Positions 17,449 to 26,664 of a stretch of 64,000 nucleotides of DNA are shown here, piece by piece. Positions within the stretch are counted from its first letter, which is position 1. Each line of letters starts with the position of its first letter. This stretch comes from Ciceribacter ferrooxidans (lineage in GTDB: Bacteria > Pseudomonadota > Alphaproteobacteria > Rhizobiales > Rhizobiaceae). The notes beneath the pieces are model-generated. The model saw only the letters and a program-made list of their open reading frames with translations, made no database searches and was not told the origin of the DNA. The stretch lies in contig NZ_SDVB01000191.1 of the NCBI RefSeq assembly GCF_004137355.1, forward strand, positions 62,001-126,000, given 5' to 3'. The position numbers and the translations under genes were made by a program.

Positions 17449-17810
17449 CCATGGTGGTCTGCATCATTGCCGGCGGCAAGGCGATGGCCGTTGTCGCCGG
17501 CGTCTTCACGCTGGGTTGGACGCACTCGGTCGAGAAGACCGAGTGGCAGGAGCGCTGGTCACCGACGGCAAAGGGACTGGTTCTCCAGGAGGCCCGCGTT
17601 CAGGGTTCGGGCGCGGGAATGGAGCCCGGCGACGGCGCTCACCGAGAGGGGAAATGGTGGGTCTGGACGCCGAGCCTCGAGCCCGTTCCCGAGCTGGTCC
17701 TTGCGGCCTCGGGAGCGACGGTCTCCGGCTGGAGACTTTGCGATGCAGACGGCTGCCGCGAACTCGGACGCCAGACGCAGACACCGCTCGTTCTGCGGCC
17801 GTGCGATTGA
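17445..17810 (+). CDS. DUF1850 protein, TAXI-TRAP accessory
   Basis: A 121-residue protein with a hydrophobic N-terminus (VVCIIAGGKAMAVVAGVFTLGW) and the DUF1850 signatures LGWTHSVEKTEWQERW, GSGAGMEPGD and GKWWVW. DUF1850 genes are recurrent neighbours of TAXI-TRAP permeases; their role is unproven. It is coupled to the permease gene by an ATGA overlap and is predicted to be membrane-anchored or periplasmic. Confidence 0.8.
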   Translation: MTMVVCIIAGGKAMAVVAGVFTLGWTHSVEKTEWQERWSPTAKGLVLQEARVQGSGAGMEPGDGAHREGKWWVWTPSLEPVPELVLAASGATVSGWRLCDADGCRELGRQTQTPLVLRPCD

Positions 17811-17849
17811 CGGGCAGTCTGAGGGGCTACTCGAGGCGACGGGAGGATA

Positions 17850-19754
17850 ATGAAGGATAAGCGCGGCGACTGTTCTCTCTTGACCGAGGAGACGCTACAC
17901 TCGATGCAGAAGATCAAACCCAGTCTCGTCGGTTCGGTGATGGCGCGTAACATCGGCAGGATGACTGCCTTCATGCTGGTGGTGACTTTCACAGCGCCCT
18001 TTGCCGCCTACCATGTGGCGAGCGGGGCGGCGGTCAGTGCACTTGAGGCGCAGCTCCAGCGTAGTCTGGTGCTTACGAACAGGGCGATCGCCACCGAGGT
18101 CGAGCGGTTTCGGTATCTTCCGCTCGTGATCGGTGAGGATGCCCGCATTCGCGCACTTTCGGCCGCAGGGCGGGACGCTGCTGTTCTCGACGCCGCGAAC
18201 CTCTACCTTCAGACGGTTGTGCGACAAGCGGGTGCGGCCGAACTCTACGTCCTCGACAGCCGCGGGGTGACGCTTGCCGCCAGCAATTTCGCGACCGCCG
18301 AGAGTTTCATTGGGCACGACTACAGCTTTCGCCCCTATTTTCAGGATGCGATTCACAACGGTGAGGGCCGCTATTACGCAATCGGCGTCACAACAAAGAA
18401 GCCGGGCTACTTCCTGAGTTCCCGGATCGACATTCCCGACCGTCCCCCCATCATCGTCGTGGTCAAGGCGGATCTCCAACCGCTCGAGGTGACCTGGGAA
18501 GCCGCCGGCGTCCAGACCGCGATCGCCGATCGCTGGGGCATTGTCTTCCTCTCCGGTAATCCCGACTGGAAATACCGACCGCTTGCACCGCTTTCGCGAG
18601 AGGCCGCCGAACGGGTCGCAGCGGAGAGAACCTATGACGGCACCGACCTTGCCGAGGCCAAGCCGATCCTGCCCGCAGGCGTCGTGCCGCCGATCAACGC
18701 GGCCGACATGCCGGCGCTTCGGGTCGATGGCGAAGGACAGCAGCTTCTGGCGCGGTTTTCCGCCATTGAACCCGATAGCTGGATCGTGCTTGCCGCGACC
18801 AGCACGGAGGATATCGCCAAGCTCGCCGGCTTCTGGGCGCTCGCCGCGCTCATCGCCGGCCTTGTGGCGACGGGTTCGCTCTACTTTCTCCATCAGCGCG
18901 CGCTGCTGATCCGCATGCGCCTGCGTCAGGGCGAGATCCTGGAGCTCAAGGTTGCCGAGCGGACGCAGGATCTCGCCCGCGAGATCGACATGCGCAAGCG
19001 GACCGAGGACGAACTGCGCCGCGCGCAGGAAGGGCTCGTCCATTCCGAGAAGATGGCGGCACTCGGACGGATGTCGACGGCGATCGTGCATGAAGTGAGC
19101 CAGCCGCTCGCGGCACTCGAGGCGACACTGGCGACGGTCGGCGTCCTGGCCGAGAAGGAGGCGGCGGCAAAGGTCGGCGAGCGGCTTCTCGATGCGCGTG
19201 CGCTCGTCAAACGCATGCAGCGTACCGTCAAGCACCTGAAGACCTTCGGCCGGAAGGGCGCTTCCGAACTCGAGGCGGTCGACATCGATATCGTCATCCG
19301 AAACGCGATCGATCTCGCGACGCCGCGCGCCAAGGCGCTCGGCGTCGTTCCGGCCGTCGAAGTGCAGGGCCCGGCGCCCGTCATCGCCGCGGTCGGGGTC
19401 AAGGTGGAGCAGGTCATGCTCAACCTGCTCCTGAACGCGCTCGACGCCGTCGAAGGCCGTCCCGCTCCTTCGGTCACCATCCGGCGAACCACGGATGCCG
19501 GCCAGGTGAGTGTGACCGTCATCGATAATGGGACGGGCATTGCGCCGGAACACCGCGATCGTGTCGCCGAGCCGTTCTTTACCACCAAGCTGACCGGCGA
19601 AGGGCTCGGCCTCGGCCTTTCCATCGCGACGGCGATCGTGCAGGAATTCGGCGGCGAAATCACCTTTGCCGAGGCTCCCGGGGGCGGTACCATGGCCACA
19701 ATGTCGATGCCGATCGGCATGCCATCCGCCCATCCACTCGAGGCAGCACAATGA
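17850..19754 (+). CDS. Sensor histidine kinase, DctB-like
   Basis: A 634-residue kinase with ribosome site GGGAGGATA before ATG 17850. TM1 lies near residues 38-55 (TAFMLVVTFTAPFAAYHV), followed by a periplasmic Cache-type sensor of about 260 residues (LYVLDSRGVTLAASNF, DYSFRPYFQDAIHNGEGRYY) and TM2 near 325-345. A coiled coil (LELKVAERTQDLAREID) precedes the H-box AIVHEVSQPLAALEA (His about 412), then the N-box NLLLNALDAVEG and the G-boxes VIDNGTGIAPE and GEGLGLGLSIATAIV. The architecture is that of DctB, which senses C4-dicarboxylates. Here it probably monitors the substrate of the adjacent TRAP system. It overlaps its response regulator by ATGA. Confidence 0.9.
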   Translation: MKDKRGDCSLLTEETLHSMQKIKPSLVGSVMARNIGRMTAFMLVVTFTAPFAAYHVASGAAVSALEAQLQRSLVLTNRAIATEVERFRYLPLVIGEDARIRALSAAGRDAAVLDAANLYLQTVVRQAGAAELYVLDSRGVTLAASNFATAESFIGHDYSFRPYFQDAIHNGEGRYYAIGVTTKKPGYFLSSRIDIPDRPPIIVVVKADLQPLEVTWEAAGVQTAIADRWGIVFLSGNPDWKYRPLAPLSREAAERVAAERTYDGTDLAEAKPILPAGVVPPINAADMPALRVDGEGQQLLARFSAIEPDSWIVLAATSTEDIAKLAGFWALAALIAGLVATGSLYFLHQRALLIRMRLRQGEILELKVAERTQDLAREIDMRKRTEDELRRAQEGLVHSEKMAALGRMSTAIVHEVSQPLAALEATLATVGVLAEKEAAAKVGERLLDARALVKRMQRTVKHLKTFGRKGASELEAVDIDIVIRNAIDLATPRAKALGVVPAVEVQGPAPVIAAVGVKVEQVMLNLLLNALDAVEGRPAPSVTIRRTTDAGQVSVTVIDNGTGIAPEHRDRVAEPFFTTKLTGEGLGLGLSIATAIVQEFGGEITFAEAPGGGTMATMSMPIGMPSAHPLEAAQ

Positions 19755-21103
19755 GCCGCGGACACGTTCTCCTCGTCGACGACGACCGCGATCTCCTGAA
19801 GGCGGCCACCGGCTGGCTGGAGGTCAGCGGATTTTCCGTGACCGCCCACCATCGGCCCGAAGAAGCCTATCAGCAACTGCTGCGCTCCGAGCCTGATGTC
19901 GTGGTCAGCGACATCCGCATGCCGGGAATCGACGGCATGACGCTTCTGAACTCCGTCATCAAGGCGCGCCGCGACATACCCGTCATCCTGATGACCGGGC
20001 ACGGCGACGTGACGCTCGCGGTCAAGGCGATGAAGCAGGGCGCGGAGGACTTCATCGAAAAGCCCTACGACGCGGAATACCTCCTTTCCGTTCTCGACAA
20101 GGCCGTCGAGAAGCGCCGCATGAAGCGGGAGATCGCCCGCCTCCAGGGCCTGGTCCAGGAGGAGGGTGGCGGCCCGCAGATCGTTGGAGACAGTCCCGCC
20201 ATGCGCGCGCTTCGCAGCCGCGTGGCGATGCTGGCCGATGTCGACATCGACGTACTGATCATCGGTGAAACCGGCTCCGGCAAGGAGCTCGTCGCGCAGG
20301 CCCTGCATCGGCAAGGTCGCCGCCGCGCAGGCCCGTTCGTAGCCATCAATTGTGCCGCCCTGCCCGAGAGCATTTTCGAGAGCGAGGTCTTCGGCCATGC
20401 GAAGGGTGCTTTCACCGGCGCCCTTTCCGACCGTGACGGCAAGTTCGAATATGCGGCCGGCGGCACCGTCTTCCTCGACGAGATCGAGTCGATGCCCCTC
20501 ACGCTGCAGGCGAAGATCCTGCGTGTGCTGCAGGAGCGGGTGATCGAGCGGCTCGGGGAAAACCGGCTGCGGCCGGTCGACGTGCGGGTCATTGCAGGTG
20601 CCAAGAGCGACCTTTCCGGCGAGATTGCCGCTGGACGGTTCCGCGAGGACCTGTTCTACCGGCTTGCAACCGTCGACATTCGCATTCCACCGTTACGTCA
20701 GCGTCGCGAGGATATCGGTCTTCTGTTCAGCCATTTCGCCTCGCTCGCCGCCCACCGTTATGGCCGCGCCGAGCGGACCGTACCTGTTGCTCTCATGGCA
20801 AGATTGCAGCAGGAGGAGTGGGGAGGGAATGTTCGCGAGCTCAAGGCACGCGCGGAGCGCTTTGCCCTTGGTCTCGATGAACAGGGCACCGGCAAGGCCG
20901 CGCAAACGGGTCCACACGGTGAGTTGACACTGCCGGACCGGCTTGCCGCCTACGAGGTGCAGTTGATCCGGGCGGCGATCGACGAACACGACGGCAATAC
21001 GGCGCGCGCGGCCGCGAGCCTCGGCATACCGCACCGGACCCTGAACGAGAAGATCGCGCGGTATGGACTGAGAGGTAGTCGGGAGAAGTCATCGGACCTG
21101 TAG
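19751..21103 (+). CDS. Sigma-54-dependent response regulator, DctD-like
   Basis: A 450-residue NtrC-family activator. The receiver domain (residues 1-125) has the phosphoacceptor in DVVVSDIRMPGIDG (Asp about 54) and a KPYDAEYLL Lys. The AAA+ domain (about 145-385) carries Walker A GETGSGKELVA, the sigma-54-contacting loop GAFTGA and Walker B GGTVFLDEIESM. A Fis-type helix-turn-helix closes the protein (NTARAAASLGIPHRTLNEKI). It is coupled to the kinase and is the natural activator of the -24/-12 promoter found upstream of the TAXI-TRAP operon. Confidence 0.92.
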   Translation: MSRGHVLLVDDDRDLLKAATGWLEVSGFSVTAHHRPEEAYQQLLRSEPDVVVSDIRMPGIDGMTLLNSVIKARRDIPVILMTGHGDVTLAVKAMKQGAEDFIEKPYDAEYLLSVLDKAVEKRRMKREIARLQGLVQEEGGGPQIVGDSPAMRALRSRVAMLADVDIDVLIIGETGSGKELVAQALHRQGRRRAGPFVAINCAALPESIFESEVFGHAKGAFTGALSDRDGKFEYAAGGTVFLDEIESMPLTLQAKILRVLQERVIERLGENRLRPVDVRVIAGAKSDLSGEIAAGRFREDLFYRLATVDIRIPPLRQRREDIGLLFSHFASLAAHRYGRAERTVPVALMARLQQEEWGGNVRELKARAERFALGLDEQGTGKAAQTGPHGELTLPDRLAAYEVQLIRAAIDEHDGNTARAAASLGIPHRTLNEKIARYGLRGSREKSSDL

Positions 21104-21234
21104 TGGACACGGCAACGACGTGTTCTGCGTCACCCCGGGAGGAGACGATGTCCGCACTTGCCGACACTCCTGTCGCACCATTCGCATCCCGGAAATGAGC
21201 GTATGACCCTAGCCGAGGGGCTCAAGCTCCAATC

Positions 21235-22284
21235 TTACCCCAGTTGGCTGAACGGACCGTTATAGACGGTTCGGGGAGGGATCAGTTCCGGGTCGACCTG
21301 TATCAGCACCGGGTCGGTAACACCGCTGTCGACCAATTCAAAAGCGGTGGCGATGAGTTGGTTCGAGTTCTGCCGTACCATGTGCACAGGAAATTCCAGG
21401 AATGCCGCAAACGGGTCATAGTCGTAGCAACCGAAGACGCTCTGTTCGAATGCTTCCGAGGGAAGGTGGACAAACTCGCTGACGATACCTTCGAACGCTC
21501 TGATCGAGTTGATGAACAACCCGGCTGGCAATCCGCCGATACGGTCGCTGAGTGCCGAGACCTCGCGAGCGGCGTTACCGGGAGCGTATCCGCAGGTAAT
21601 GATCTGGTCTTCATCAAACGATCCTCGTAGCTCCAGGACCGTCGATCGAAATGCCGAAATTCGGTGTGCAGAGGCAAAGTCGGTTTCCAGACCGCCGATC
21701 AGATACGGCTTTGCCCGGGCCGGATCGTCCACCTGCGGCATGAGCTCCAGGAGCTTTCGCGTCAACAGTTCGGCGCCGAGATAGTTGTTGCTGACGACGG
21801 AAGGCGCGTCCTTTCCCGGAAGGTCGACATAGATATGCGGCACTTGTGCCGCCCTGCAGATCTCGCTGAGCGCGGCGGGATCGGTGACGCCTGCAATGAA
21901 CAGATAGTCGACGGCGTAGGAAATGAGCGTTTCGACAGTTCGGATCTCCTCGGCGGGATTGCGCAAGGTGGATACGATCACCGGGCACCAGCGGCGCTCG
22001 CGGGCTTGCGCTTCGAAGCTCTGGCTCATCGACGCAAAGAAGCGGTTGTCATGAACCGGGAGAATGAGGCCGACGAGACCGGATTGCGCGCGTCTCAATC
22101 CCCGCGCCTGCAGGTTCGTCGTATACCCGTGCTCAGCCGCTATTTTCTGGATCTTCCTCGCCGTTGCCTCGCCAACCCGACGCTTCTTCCACGTTCCGTT
22201 CAGTACCGCACTCACGGTCGAAGGAGAGGACCCGCTGAGCTGCGCGATATCGTAGATCGTGAGTTTTTGCCTGGTTTCGGGCAT
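21235..22284 (-). CDS. LacI-family transcriptional regulator (rare-sugar operon)
   Basis: The helix-turn-helix KLTIYDIAQLSGSSPSTVSAVLNG is at the N-terminus, followed by a sugar-sensing domain (GLVGLILPVHDNRFFASMSQ, YLGAELLTRKLLEL). I take ATG 22284 (MPETRQKLTIYD); an in-frame TTG at 22302 adds six residues. The regulator is divergent from the seven-gene sugar operon. Two matching 16-bp palindromes with a central CG lie between the genes, fitting LacI operators. It is a probable repressor released by the transported sugar or its phosphate. Confidence 0.9.
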   Translation of the reverse strand: MPETRQKLTIYDIAQLSGSSPSTVSAVLNGTWKKRRVGEATARKIQKIAAEHGYTTNLQARGLRRAQSGLVGLILPVHDNRFFASMSQSFEAQARERRWCPVIVSTLRNPAEEIRTVETLISYAVDYLFIAGVTDPAALSEICRAAQVPHIYVDLPGKDAPSVVSNNYLGAELLTRKLLELMPQVDDPARAKPYLIGGLETDFASAHRISAFRSTVLELRGSFDEDQIITCGYAPGNAAREVSALSDRIGGLPAGLFINSIRAFEGIVSEFVHLPSEAFEQSVFGCYDYDPFAAFLEFPVHMVRQNSNQLIATAFELVDSGVTDPVLIQVDPELIPPRTVYNGPFSQLG

Positions 22285-22354
22285 GGGTCGAAACGGTCTC
22301 AATGGTCAGGGCTGACAATTGCTCTTGACGAGAAGCTTGTTTCTTGATGTCATA

Positions 22355-22370
22355 GCACTATCGATTGTGC
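22355..22370. promoter_or_regulatory. LacI operator 1, GCACTATCGATTGTGC
   Basis: A 16-bp palindrome with one mismatch about a central CG, sharing 14 of 16 bases with a second copy exactly 100 bp downstream. It lies 71 bp upstream of the LacI gene. Confidence 0.7.
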
Positions 22371-22454
22371 AAGTGCTATTCCGGCTATTCGCGTGAATGC
22401 GGCTTTGATGCTTTGCCTGGACGGGGGCTTGAAGCCGCTTCAAGTTGCCATTCT

Positions 22455-22470
22455 GCACAATCGATTGTTC
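22455..22470. promoter_or_regulatory. LacI operator 2, GCACAATCGATTGTTC
   Basis: The second 16-bp copy, with a perfect 12-bp core ACAATCGATTGT, lies 43 bp upstream of the binding-protein start. The consensus of both copies is GCACAATCGATTGTGC. The two copies would allow repression by DNA looping. Confidence 0.7.
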
Positions 22471-22512
22471 AAACAAGTTCGCCCATTGGGGCGGCGCTCT
22501 GGGAGGAGTGAC

Positions 22513-23505
22513 ATGATCAAGGCAGTAACCGCAGCTCTGGCGGGTGTTGCACTCGCCGCATTACTGGCGGCCGGTGCGCAGGCGCAGGACAAACCAACCA
22601 TGGGTATCGTCGTGAAGATCGGCGGCATTCCATGGTTCAACGCGATGGAAATGGGGATCAAGGAACGGGGCGAGAAGCTCGGCGTGGATGCTACGATGGT
22701 CGGGCCGACCAGCGCAGATCCGGCGCTTCAGGTTCGCGCTATTGAAGACCTGATTGCCAAGGGTGTGGATGTCATCGGCGTTGTTCCCAACGACGAGGCG
22801 GCCCTCGAGCCCGTGCTCGAGAAGGCGCGTGCGGCAGGGATCAAGGTTGTTGCCCATGAAGGACCCGGCCTCAAGAATGTCGACTGGGACTTCGAGCTGG
22901 CTTCGGTCAAGGGCTTTGGCGAGACCCATGCCGAGTTGCTGGCCCAGAAGATGGGTGGCAAGGGCGAGTATGCGGTTTACGTCGGGTCGCTCACCGTGCC
23001 GTTGCACAACGCCTGGGCGGACGCTGCGATCGCCTACCTCAAGGAAAAATACCCGGAGATGACGCTTATCGGCGAGCGCTACGGCGTCGCCGAAAGCGTT
23101 GACGACAGCCGCAAGACGACCCTCGACCTTCTGGCGGCGCATCCCAACATGACCGGTATCTTGGCCTTCGGCAGCCAGGGTCCGATCGGTGCGGGGCGTG
23201 CCTTCGAGGAGCGCCGGCTGATCGGCAAGGTGCATGTCCTCGGGCCGTTCTCACCCGGCCAGGGGTTGAAGCTCGTGAAAGAGGGCGCCATCGCCGGCGG
23301 CTTCATGTGGAATCCCGCCGAGGCCGGCAGGGTCTTCGTGAGCATGGGCAAGATGCTCGTGGACGGTACGGAGATCAAGGACGGCACGGAGATCGAGGGC
23401 CTGGGTGTGGTGAAGCCGGACGTCGAGGGTCGCGACATCATCACCGACAACCTGATTCCGATCAACGCAGAGACAGTTCAGGGCCTGGCAGACCTCGGAC
23501 TCTGA
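22513..23505 (+). CDS. Sugar ABC transporter substrate-binding protein (CUT2, RbsB/LsrB-like)
   Basis: A 330-residue periplasmic protein starting MIKAVTAALAGVALAAL at 22513 (GGGAGGAG ribosome site) with a signal peptide cleaved after GAQA. The Peripla_BP_4 pattern is clear: TMGIVVKIGGIPWFNAMEMG, IEDLIAKGVDVIGVVPNDEAALEPV, NMTGILAFGSQGPIGAGRA. The WFN and VGPTSADPALQ segments recall rhamnose and AI-2 binding proteins, so a pentose, 6-deoxyhexose or ketose is plausible. It is the first gene of the LacI-controlled operon, and a stem-loop directly after it probably raises its level over the membrane components. Confidence 0.9.
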   Translation: MIKAVTAALAGVALAALLAAGAQAQDKPTMGIVVKIGGIPWFNAMEMGIKERGEKLGVDATMVGPTSADPALQVRAIEDLIAKGVDVIGVVPNDEAALEPVLEKARAAGIKVVAHEGPGLKNVDWDFELASVKGFGETHAELLAQKMGGKGEYAVYVGSLTVPLHNAWADAAIAYLKEKYPEMTLIGERYGVAESVDDSRKTTLDLLAAHPNMTGILAFGSQGPIGAGRAFEERRLIGKVHVLGPFSPGQGLKLVKEGAIAGGFMWNPAEAGRVFVSMGKMLVDGTEIKDGTEIEGLGVVKPDVEGRDIITDNLIPINAETVQGLADLGL

Positions 23506-23517
23506 CCGCAGTCGTGC

Positions 23518-23545
23518 AAGGAGGGGCGCAGAAGTGCTCCTCCTT
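23518..23545 (+). terminator. Intra-operon stem-loop after the binding-protein gene
   Basis: AAGGAGGGGC and GCTCCTCCTT form a 10-bp stem with one mismatched position around an 8-nt loop, 13 bp after the binding-protein stop. Stem-loops at this place usually stabilise upstream mRNA or partly terminate, so that the binding protein is made in excess. Confidence 0.5.
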
Positions 23546-23599
23546 ACCTCGCCAGACCTTTCCGTTTGGTCGTGTCCAAATCACAATCAGGGTTTTATC

Positions 23600-24154
23600 A
23601 TGAGCACCTTGTACAAGGCGGCCTTGTCCGAACTTGAGAATACGTTCAATCGTCTGGATGACGCCGAGGTCGACAAGGCGGTCGAGATGATCGCCGCTGC
23701 CCGAAAGATCGTGGTCTTCGCAGGAGGACGCGAGAAACTACAGATCATGGGCTTCGCAATGCGCCTCTTTCACATGGGGTTGGCCGTCGCCGTCGAAGGA
23801 GACATGACCACGCCGCCGGTCGGCAAGGGCGATCTCTTCATCGTGAGTGTCGGCCCCGGCGAAATTTCGACTGCGCTCGCGCTTCTCGGCGTGGCGAAGG
23901 CGGCGGGTGCGAGCATTCTCGTGCTGACGGCCCAGCCTCAGGGACGTGCGGCGAAATACGCGGATTTCGTCCTACATTTGCCGGCCCAGACGATGGCCGA
24001 TGACCAAGGAGAGAAAAAGACCTCTGTTCTGCCGATGGGCTCGCTTTACGAAGGCGCTCTCTTCGTCCTGTTCGAGGTTATGGTCCTCAAGCTGATCGAC
24101 ACGCTCGTCATCAGCCCTGAAGCGATGCGCGCCAACCACACCAATCTCGAGTAG
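23600..24154 (+). CDS. SIS-domain sugar isomerase (6-phospho-3-hexuloisomerase-like)
   Basis: A 184-residue protein starting MSTLYKAALSELENTF at 23600. The single SIS domain shows RKIVVFAGGREKLQIMGFAMRL, the phosphosugar loop SVGPGEISTALALLG, GASILVLTAQPQGRAAKYAD and the C-terminal GSLYEGALFVLFEVMVL helix. Size and motifs match the HxlB group, which interconverts 3-hexulose-6-phosphate and fructose-6-phosphate. Being in an operon with a 3-epimerase-like protein and a kinase, it could isomerise the phosphorylated sugar product. It is placed between the binding protein and the ATPase. Confidence 0.8.
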   Translation: MSTLYKAALSELENTFNRLDDAEVDKAVEMIAAARKIVVFAGGREKLQIMGFAMRLFHMGLAVAVEGDMTTPPVGKGDLFIVSVGPGEISTALALLGVAKAAGASILVLTAQPQGRAAKYADFVLHLPAQTMADDQGEKKTSVLPMGSLYEGALFVLFEVMVLKLIDTLVISPEAMRANHTNLE

Positions 24155-24163
24155 CTGGCACCG

Positions 24164-25678
24164 ATGACCCTGGTTGAAACAACCACTTCAAAGCCTGCGG
24201 CGATCCGCCTCGAGCACGTCTCGAAGAAATTCGGGGGCGTGCAGGCCCTCGACGACGTCTCGTTCGAGGTCAATCAGGGCGAGGTGCATTGCCTCGCCGG
24301 AGAAAACGGCTGCGGAAAGAGCACGCTGATCAAGATCATCGCAGGCGCCTACACGCCCGAACCCGGGGCGCGGATGGAGTATTTCGGCGAAGTTGAAACG
24401 GCTGTCTCGCCGAGTATCGCCCGCAATCGCGGCATTGCCGTGATCTGGCAGGATCTGGCTCTGTTCCCGGAAATGAGCGTTGCCGAGAACATCGCGTTCG
24501 AGACCCTTCTGGGTTCGCGTCCGCGCGTGGTCAACCACCGCGCCGTGAAGGAAAAGGCCGCCGCGGCTCTGGCACAGTTGGGAGTGGAACTGGACCTCGA
24601 CGCCCGGTTGAATACACTGCCGATTGCCGGCCGGCAGGTCGTGGCAATTGCCCGCGCGCTGGTCGGGGATGCCGGGCTCATCTTCATGGACGAGCCGACG
24701 GCATCGCTTACTCAATCGGAAACAAACCGACTGCTCGACATTGTCCGCACGTTGTCGACACGCGGCGTGGCCATCGTCTTCGTCAGCCATCGTCTCGCAG
24801 AGGTTCTTGCGATTTCGAGCCGCGTGACGGTCCTGCGCGATGGACGTCTGGTCGGCGTCTATCCGACCGAAGGGATGAGCCAATCACGTCTGACCGAATT
24901 GATGACCGGCAAGATGCTCGAGACCAAGATGACCGCGCGGGACAAGGCGGGCGAACGCGATGTGCTGGAGGTCGAAAACCTCAGCCGTCGCTGCGAGTTC
25001 GAGGACGTCAGTCTCAAGATCCGTGCAGGCGAGATTGTCGGCCTGACCGGACTCATCGGAGCCGGACGCACCGAACTCGGGCACACGCTGTTCGGCATGA
25101 CGAGGCCTGACAGCGGCGTCATCCGCCTGAACGGCAAGCCCCTCGATCTTAGGTCCAACCGGGATGCCGTCGCCGCCGGTATCGCCTACGTATCGGAAGA
25201 CCGCTTGTCTCTGGGGCTCGTGCAGCAGCAGTCGATCGCCGACAACATCGCGCTGGCGGTTCTGCCGCGGATTTCCGGTCCGGATGGATTGATCTCGCGG
25301 CGCAAGAAGCAACAACTGGTGTCGAAATGGCTGGCGGACCTGGCGATCAAGATCGGGCACCCTGCGGATCCCGTTTCAACATTGTCCGGCGGCAACCAGC
25401 AGCGGGTCGTGCTTGCCAAGTGGCTGGCCACCGAACCGAAGGTTCTCATCCTCGATGCGCCAACGGTCGGGGTCGATGTCGGCGCGCGAGCGGGAATTTT
25501 CGCGATTGTCCGACGACTGGCTGAACAGGGCCTGGCGATCCTGTTGATCTCCGATGAGGTGCCCGAAGTCTATCTGAACGCGGACCGCGTGTTGCACATG
25601 GCTGCCGGTCGCATCGTCAATGAATTCGATCCGAGCAAGATTGAACTCCGCGCGATGGAAGAGGCTGTCTATGGCTAA
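24164..25678 (+). CDS. Sugar ABC transporter ATP-binding protein (RbsA/MglA-like, two NBDs)
   Basis: A 504-residue tandem ATPase. NBD1 has Walker A GENGCGKSTLIKI, a degenerate signature IAGRQVVAIARALV and Walker B LIFMDEPTASLT with the H-loop FVSHRLAEVL. NBD2 has the usual degenerate Walker A GLIGAGRTELG, the signature STLSGGNQQRVVLAKWLA and ILDAPTVGVDVGARAGIF. This asymmetry is normal for CUT2 ATPases. Its stop overlaps the first permease gene by 8 bp. Confidence 0.93.
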   Translation: MTLVETTTSKPAAIRLEHVSKKFGGVQALDDVSFEVNQGEVHCLAGENGCGKSTLIKIIAGAYTPEPGARMEYFGEVETAVSPSIARNRGIAVIWQDLALFPEMSVAENIAFETLLGSRPRVVNHRAVKEKAAAALAQLGVELDLDARLNTLPIAGRQVVAIARALVGDAGLIFMDEPTASLTQSETNRLLDIVRTLSTRGVAIVFVSHRLAEVLAISSRVTVLRDGRLVGVYPTEGMSQSRLTELMTGKMLETKMTARDKAGERDVLEVENLSRRCEFEDVSLKIRAGEIVGLTGLIGAGRTELGHTLFGMTRPDSGVIRLNGKPLDLRSNRDAVAAGIAYVSEDRLSLGLVQQQSIADNIALAVLPRISGPDGLISRRKKQQLVSKWLADLAIKIGHPADPVSTLSGGNQQRVVLAKWLATEPKVLILDAPTVGVDVGARAGIFAIVRRLAEQGLAILLISDEVPEVYLNADRVLHMAAGRIVNEFDPSKIELRAMEEAVYG

Positions 25679-26663
25679 GTTCATGCGCAATCACCCGACA
25701 GAAATGCGGCTGTCGATCGTGCTGATCTCGCTCTGCGTCAGCTTGTCTTTCGCTTCAGGCAGCTTCTTCACGCTGCCGAACCTCACGGCGCTTTTGAACA
25801 ATAGTGCGGTCAATCTCATTTGGGCGGCCGGATTGCTCGTGGTGCTGATCGCGGGTGGGATCGACATCTCATTCGCGGTTGCCGCATCGATAGTCCAGTA
25901 TCTGGCGGTCTACGTCTTTTCCGCGATCGGCGGCGGCAACTGGCTCGTCGGGTTCCTGGTCGCCGGGGGGCTCGGGATCGGGCTTGGCTTCATAAATGCC
26001 ATCCTCATTCATCACTTCCGCATCATCTCCATCGTCGTGACCATTTCCACGTTCAACGCCTTCTTCGGGTTGTTGATGTTCTTCACGAGTGGAAAGTACC
26101 TCTACAATTTGCCCGATTGGTGGACGGGACGGGTCGTTCTCTTCGAACGGCAGGCGGCGGATGGAACCTGGGCCGAGATCACCCTTCCGGTCGCCGTCAT
26201 GGTGGCAGCGCTCGCGGCGACCTGGATTCTGATCCGCCACACCACCACGGGGCGCCAGCTCTATGCATTCGGCGACAACCCGGAAGGCGCGCGCCGGCTC
26301 GGCATCAATATCGGCCTCATGCAATTCATTGCGTTCGGCTGGTGCGGGTTGATGGCGGGAATAGGCGGGCTGATGCAGGCGCACATCGTCCAGGAAGTCG
26401 TGCCAAACGCGCTGATCGGCCGCGAGCTGGATGTCCTGGCGGCGGTGGTGCTCGGCGGTGCGCGTCTCGGAGGTGGACGAGGATCGGTGCTCGGCTGCTT
26501 GCTCGGTGTCTTGCTCATTGCCGTCACGCAGAACGGATTGAACCTGCTGGGGATCTCGCCCTTCGCCTTCAAGATGGTGGTCGGCGCGATCATTCTGATC
26601 GCCATTTCGACGTCCAATCTCAATTTTGCCGGCGTTGCCGCAAGCAGACACCGCAAGGACTAA
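25671..26663 (+). CDS. Sugar ABC transporter permease (RbsC-like), first
   Basis: A 330-residue BPD_transp_2 permease. The start MAKFMRNHPTEMRLS at 25671 overlaps the ATPase end. About eight to ten membrane helices are seen, with the family motifs LLVVLIAGGIDISFAVAAS, YAFGDNPEGARRLGINIGL and LDVLAAVVLGGARLGGGRGS. It pairs with the following permease as a heterodimer, as in AI-2 (LsrCD) and rhamnose transporters. Confidence 0.92.
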   Translation: MAKFMRNHPTEMRLSIVLISLCVSLSFASGSFFTLPNLTALLNNSAVNLIWAAGLLVVLIAGGIDISFAVAASIVQYLAVYVFSAIGGGNWLVGFLVAGGLGIGLGFINAILIHHFRIISIVVTISTFNAFFGLLMFFTSGKYLYNLPDWWTGRVVLFERQAADGTWAEITLPVAVMVAALAATWILIRHTTTGRQLYAFGDNPEGARRLGINIGLMQFIAFGWCGLMAGIGGLMQAHIVQEVVPNALIGRELDVLAAVVLGGARLGGGRGSVLGCLLGVLLIAVTQNGLNLLGISPFAFKMVVGAIILIAISTSNLNFAGVAASRHRKD

Positions 26664-26664
26664 C

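Noticed and set aside
17895..19751. A 618-residue minus-strand frame opposite the DctB-like kinase
   Set aside because: Composition typical of an antisense shadow, and the kinase motifs on the plus strand are complete.
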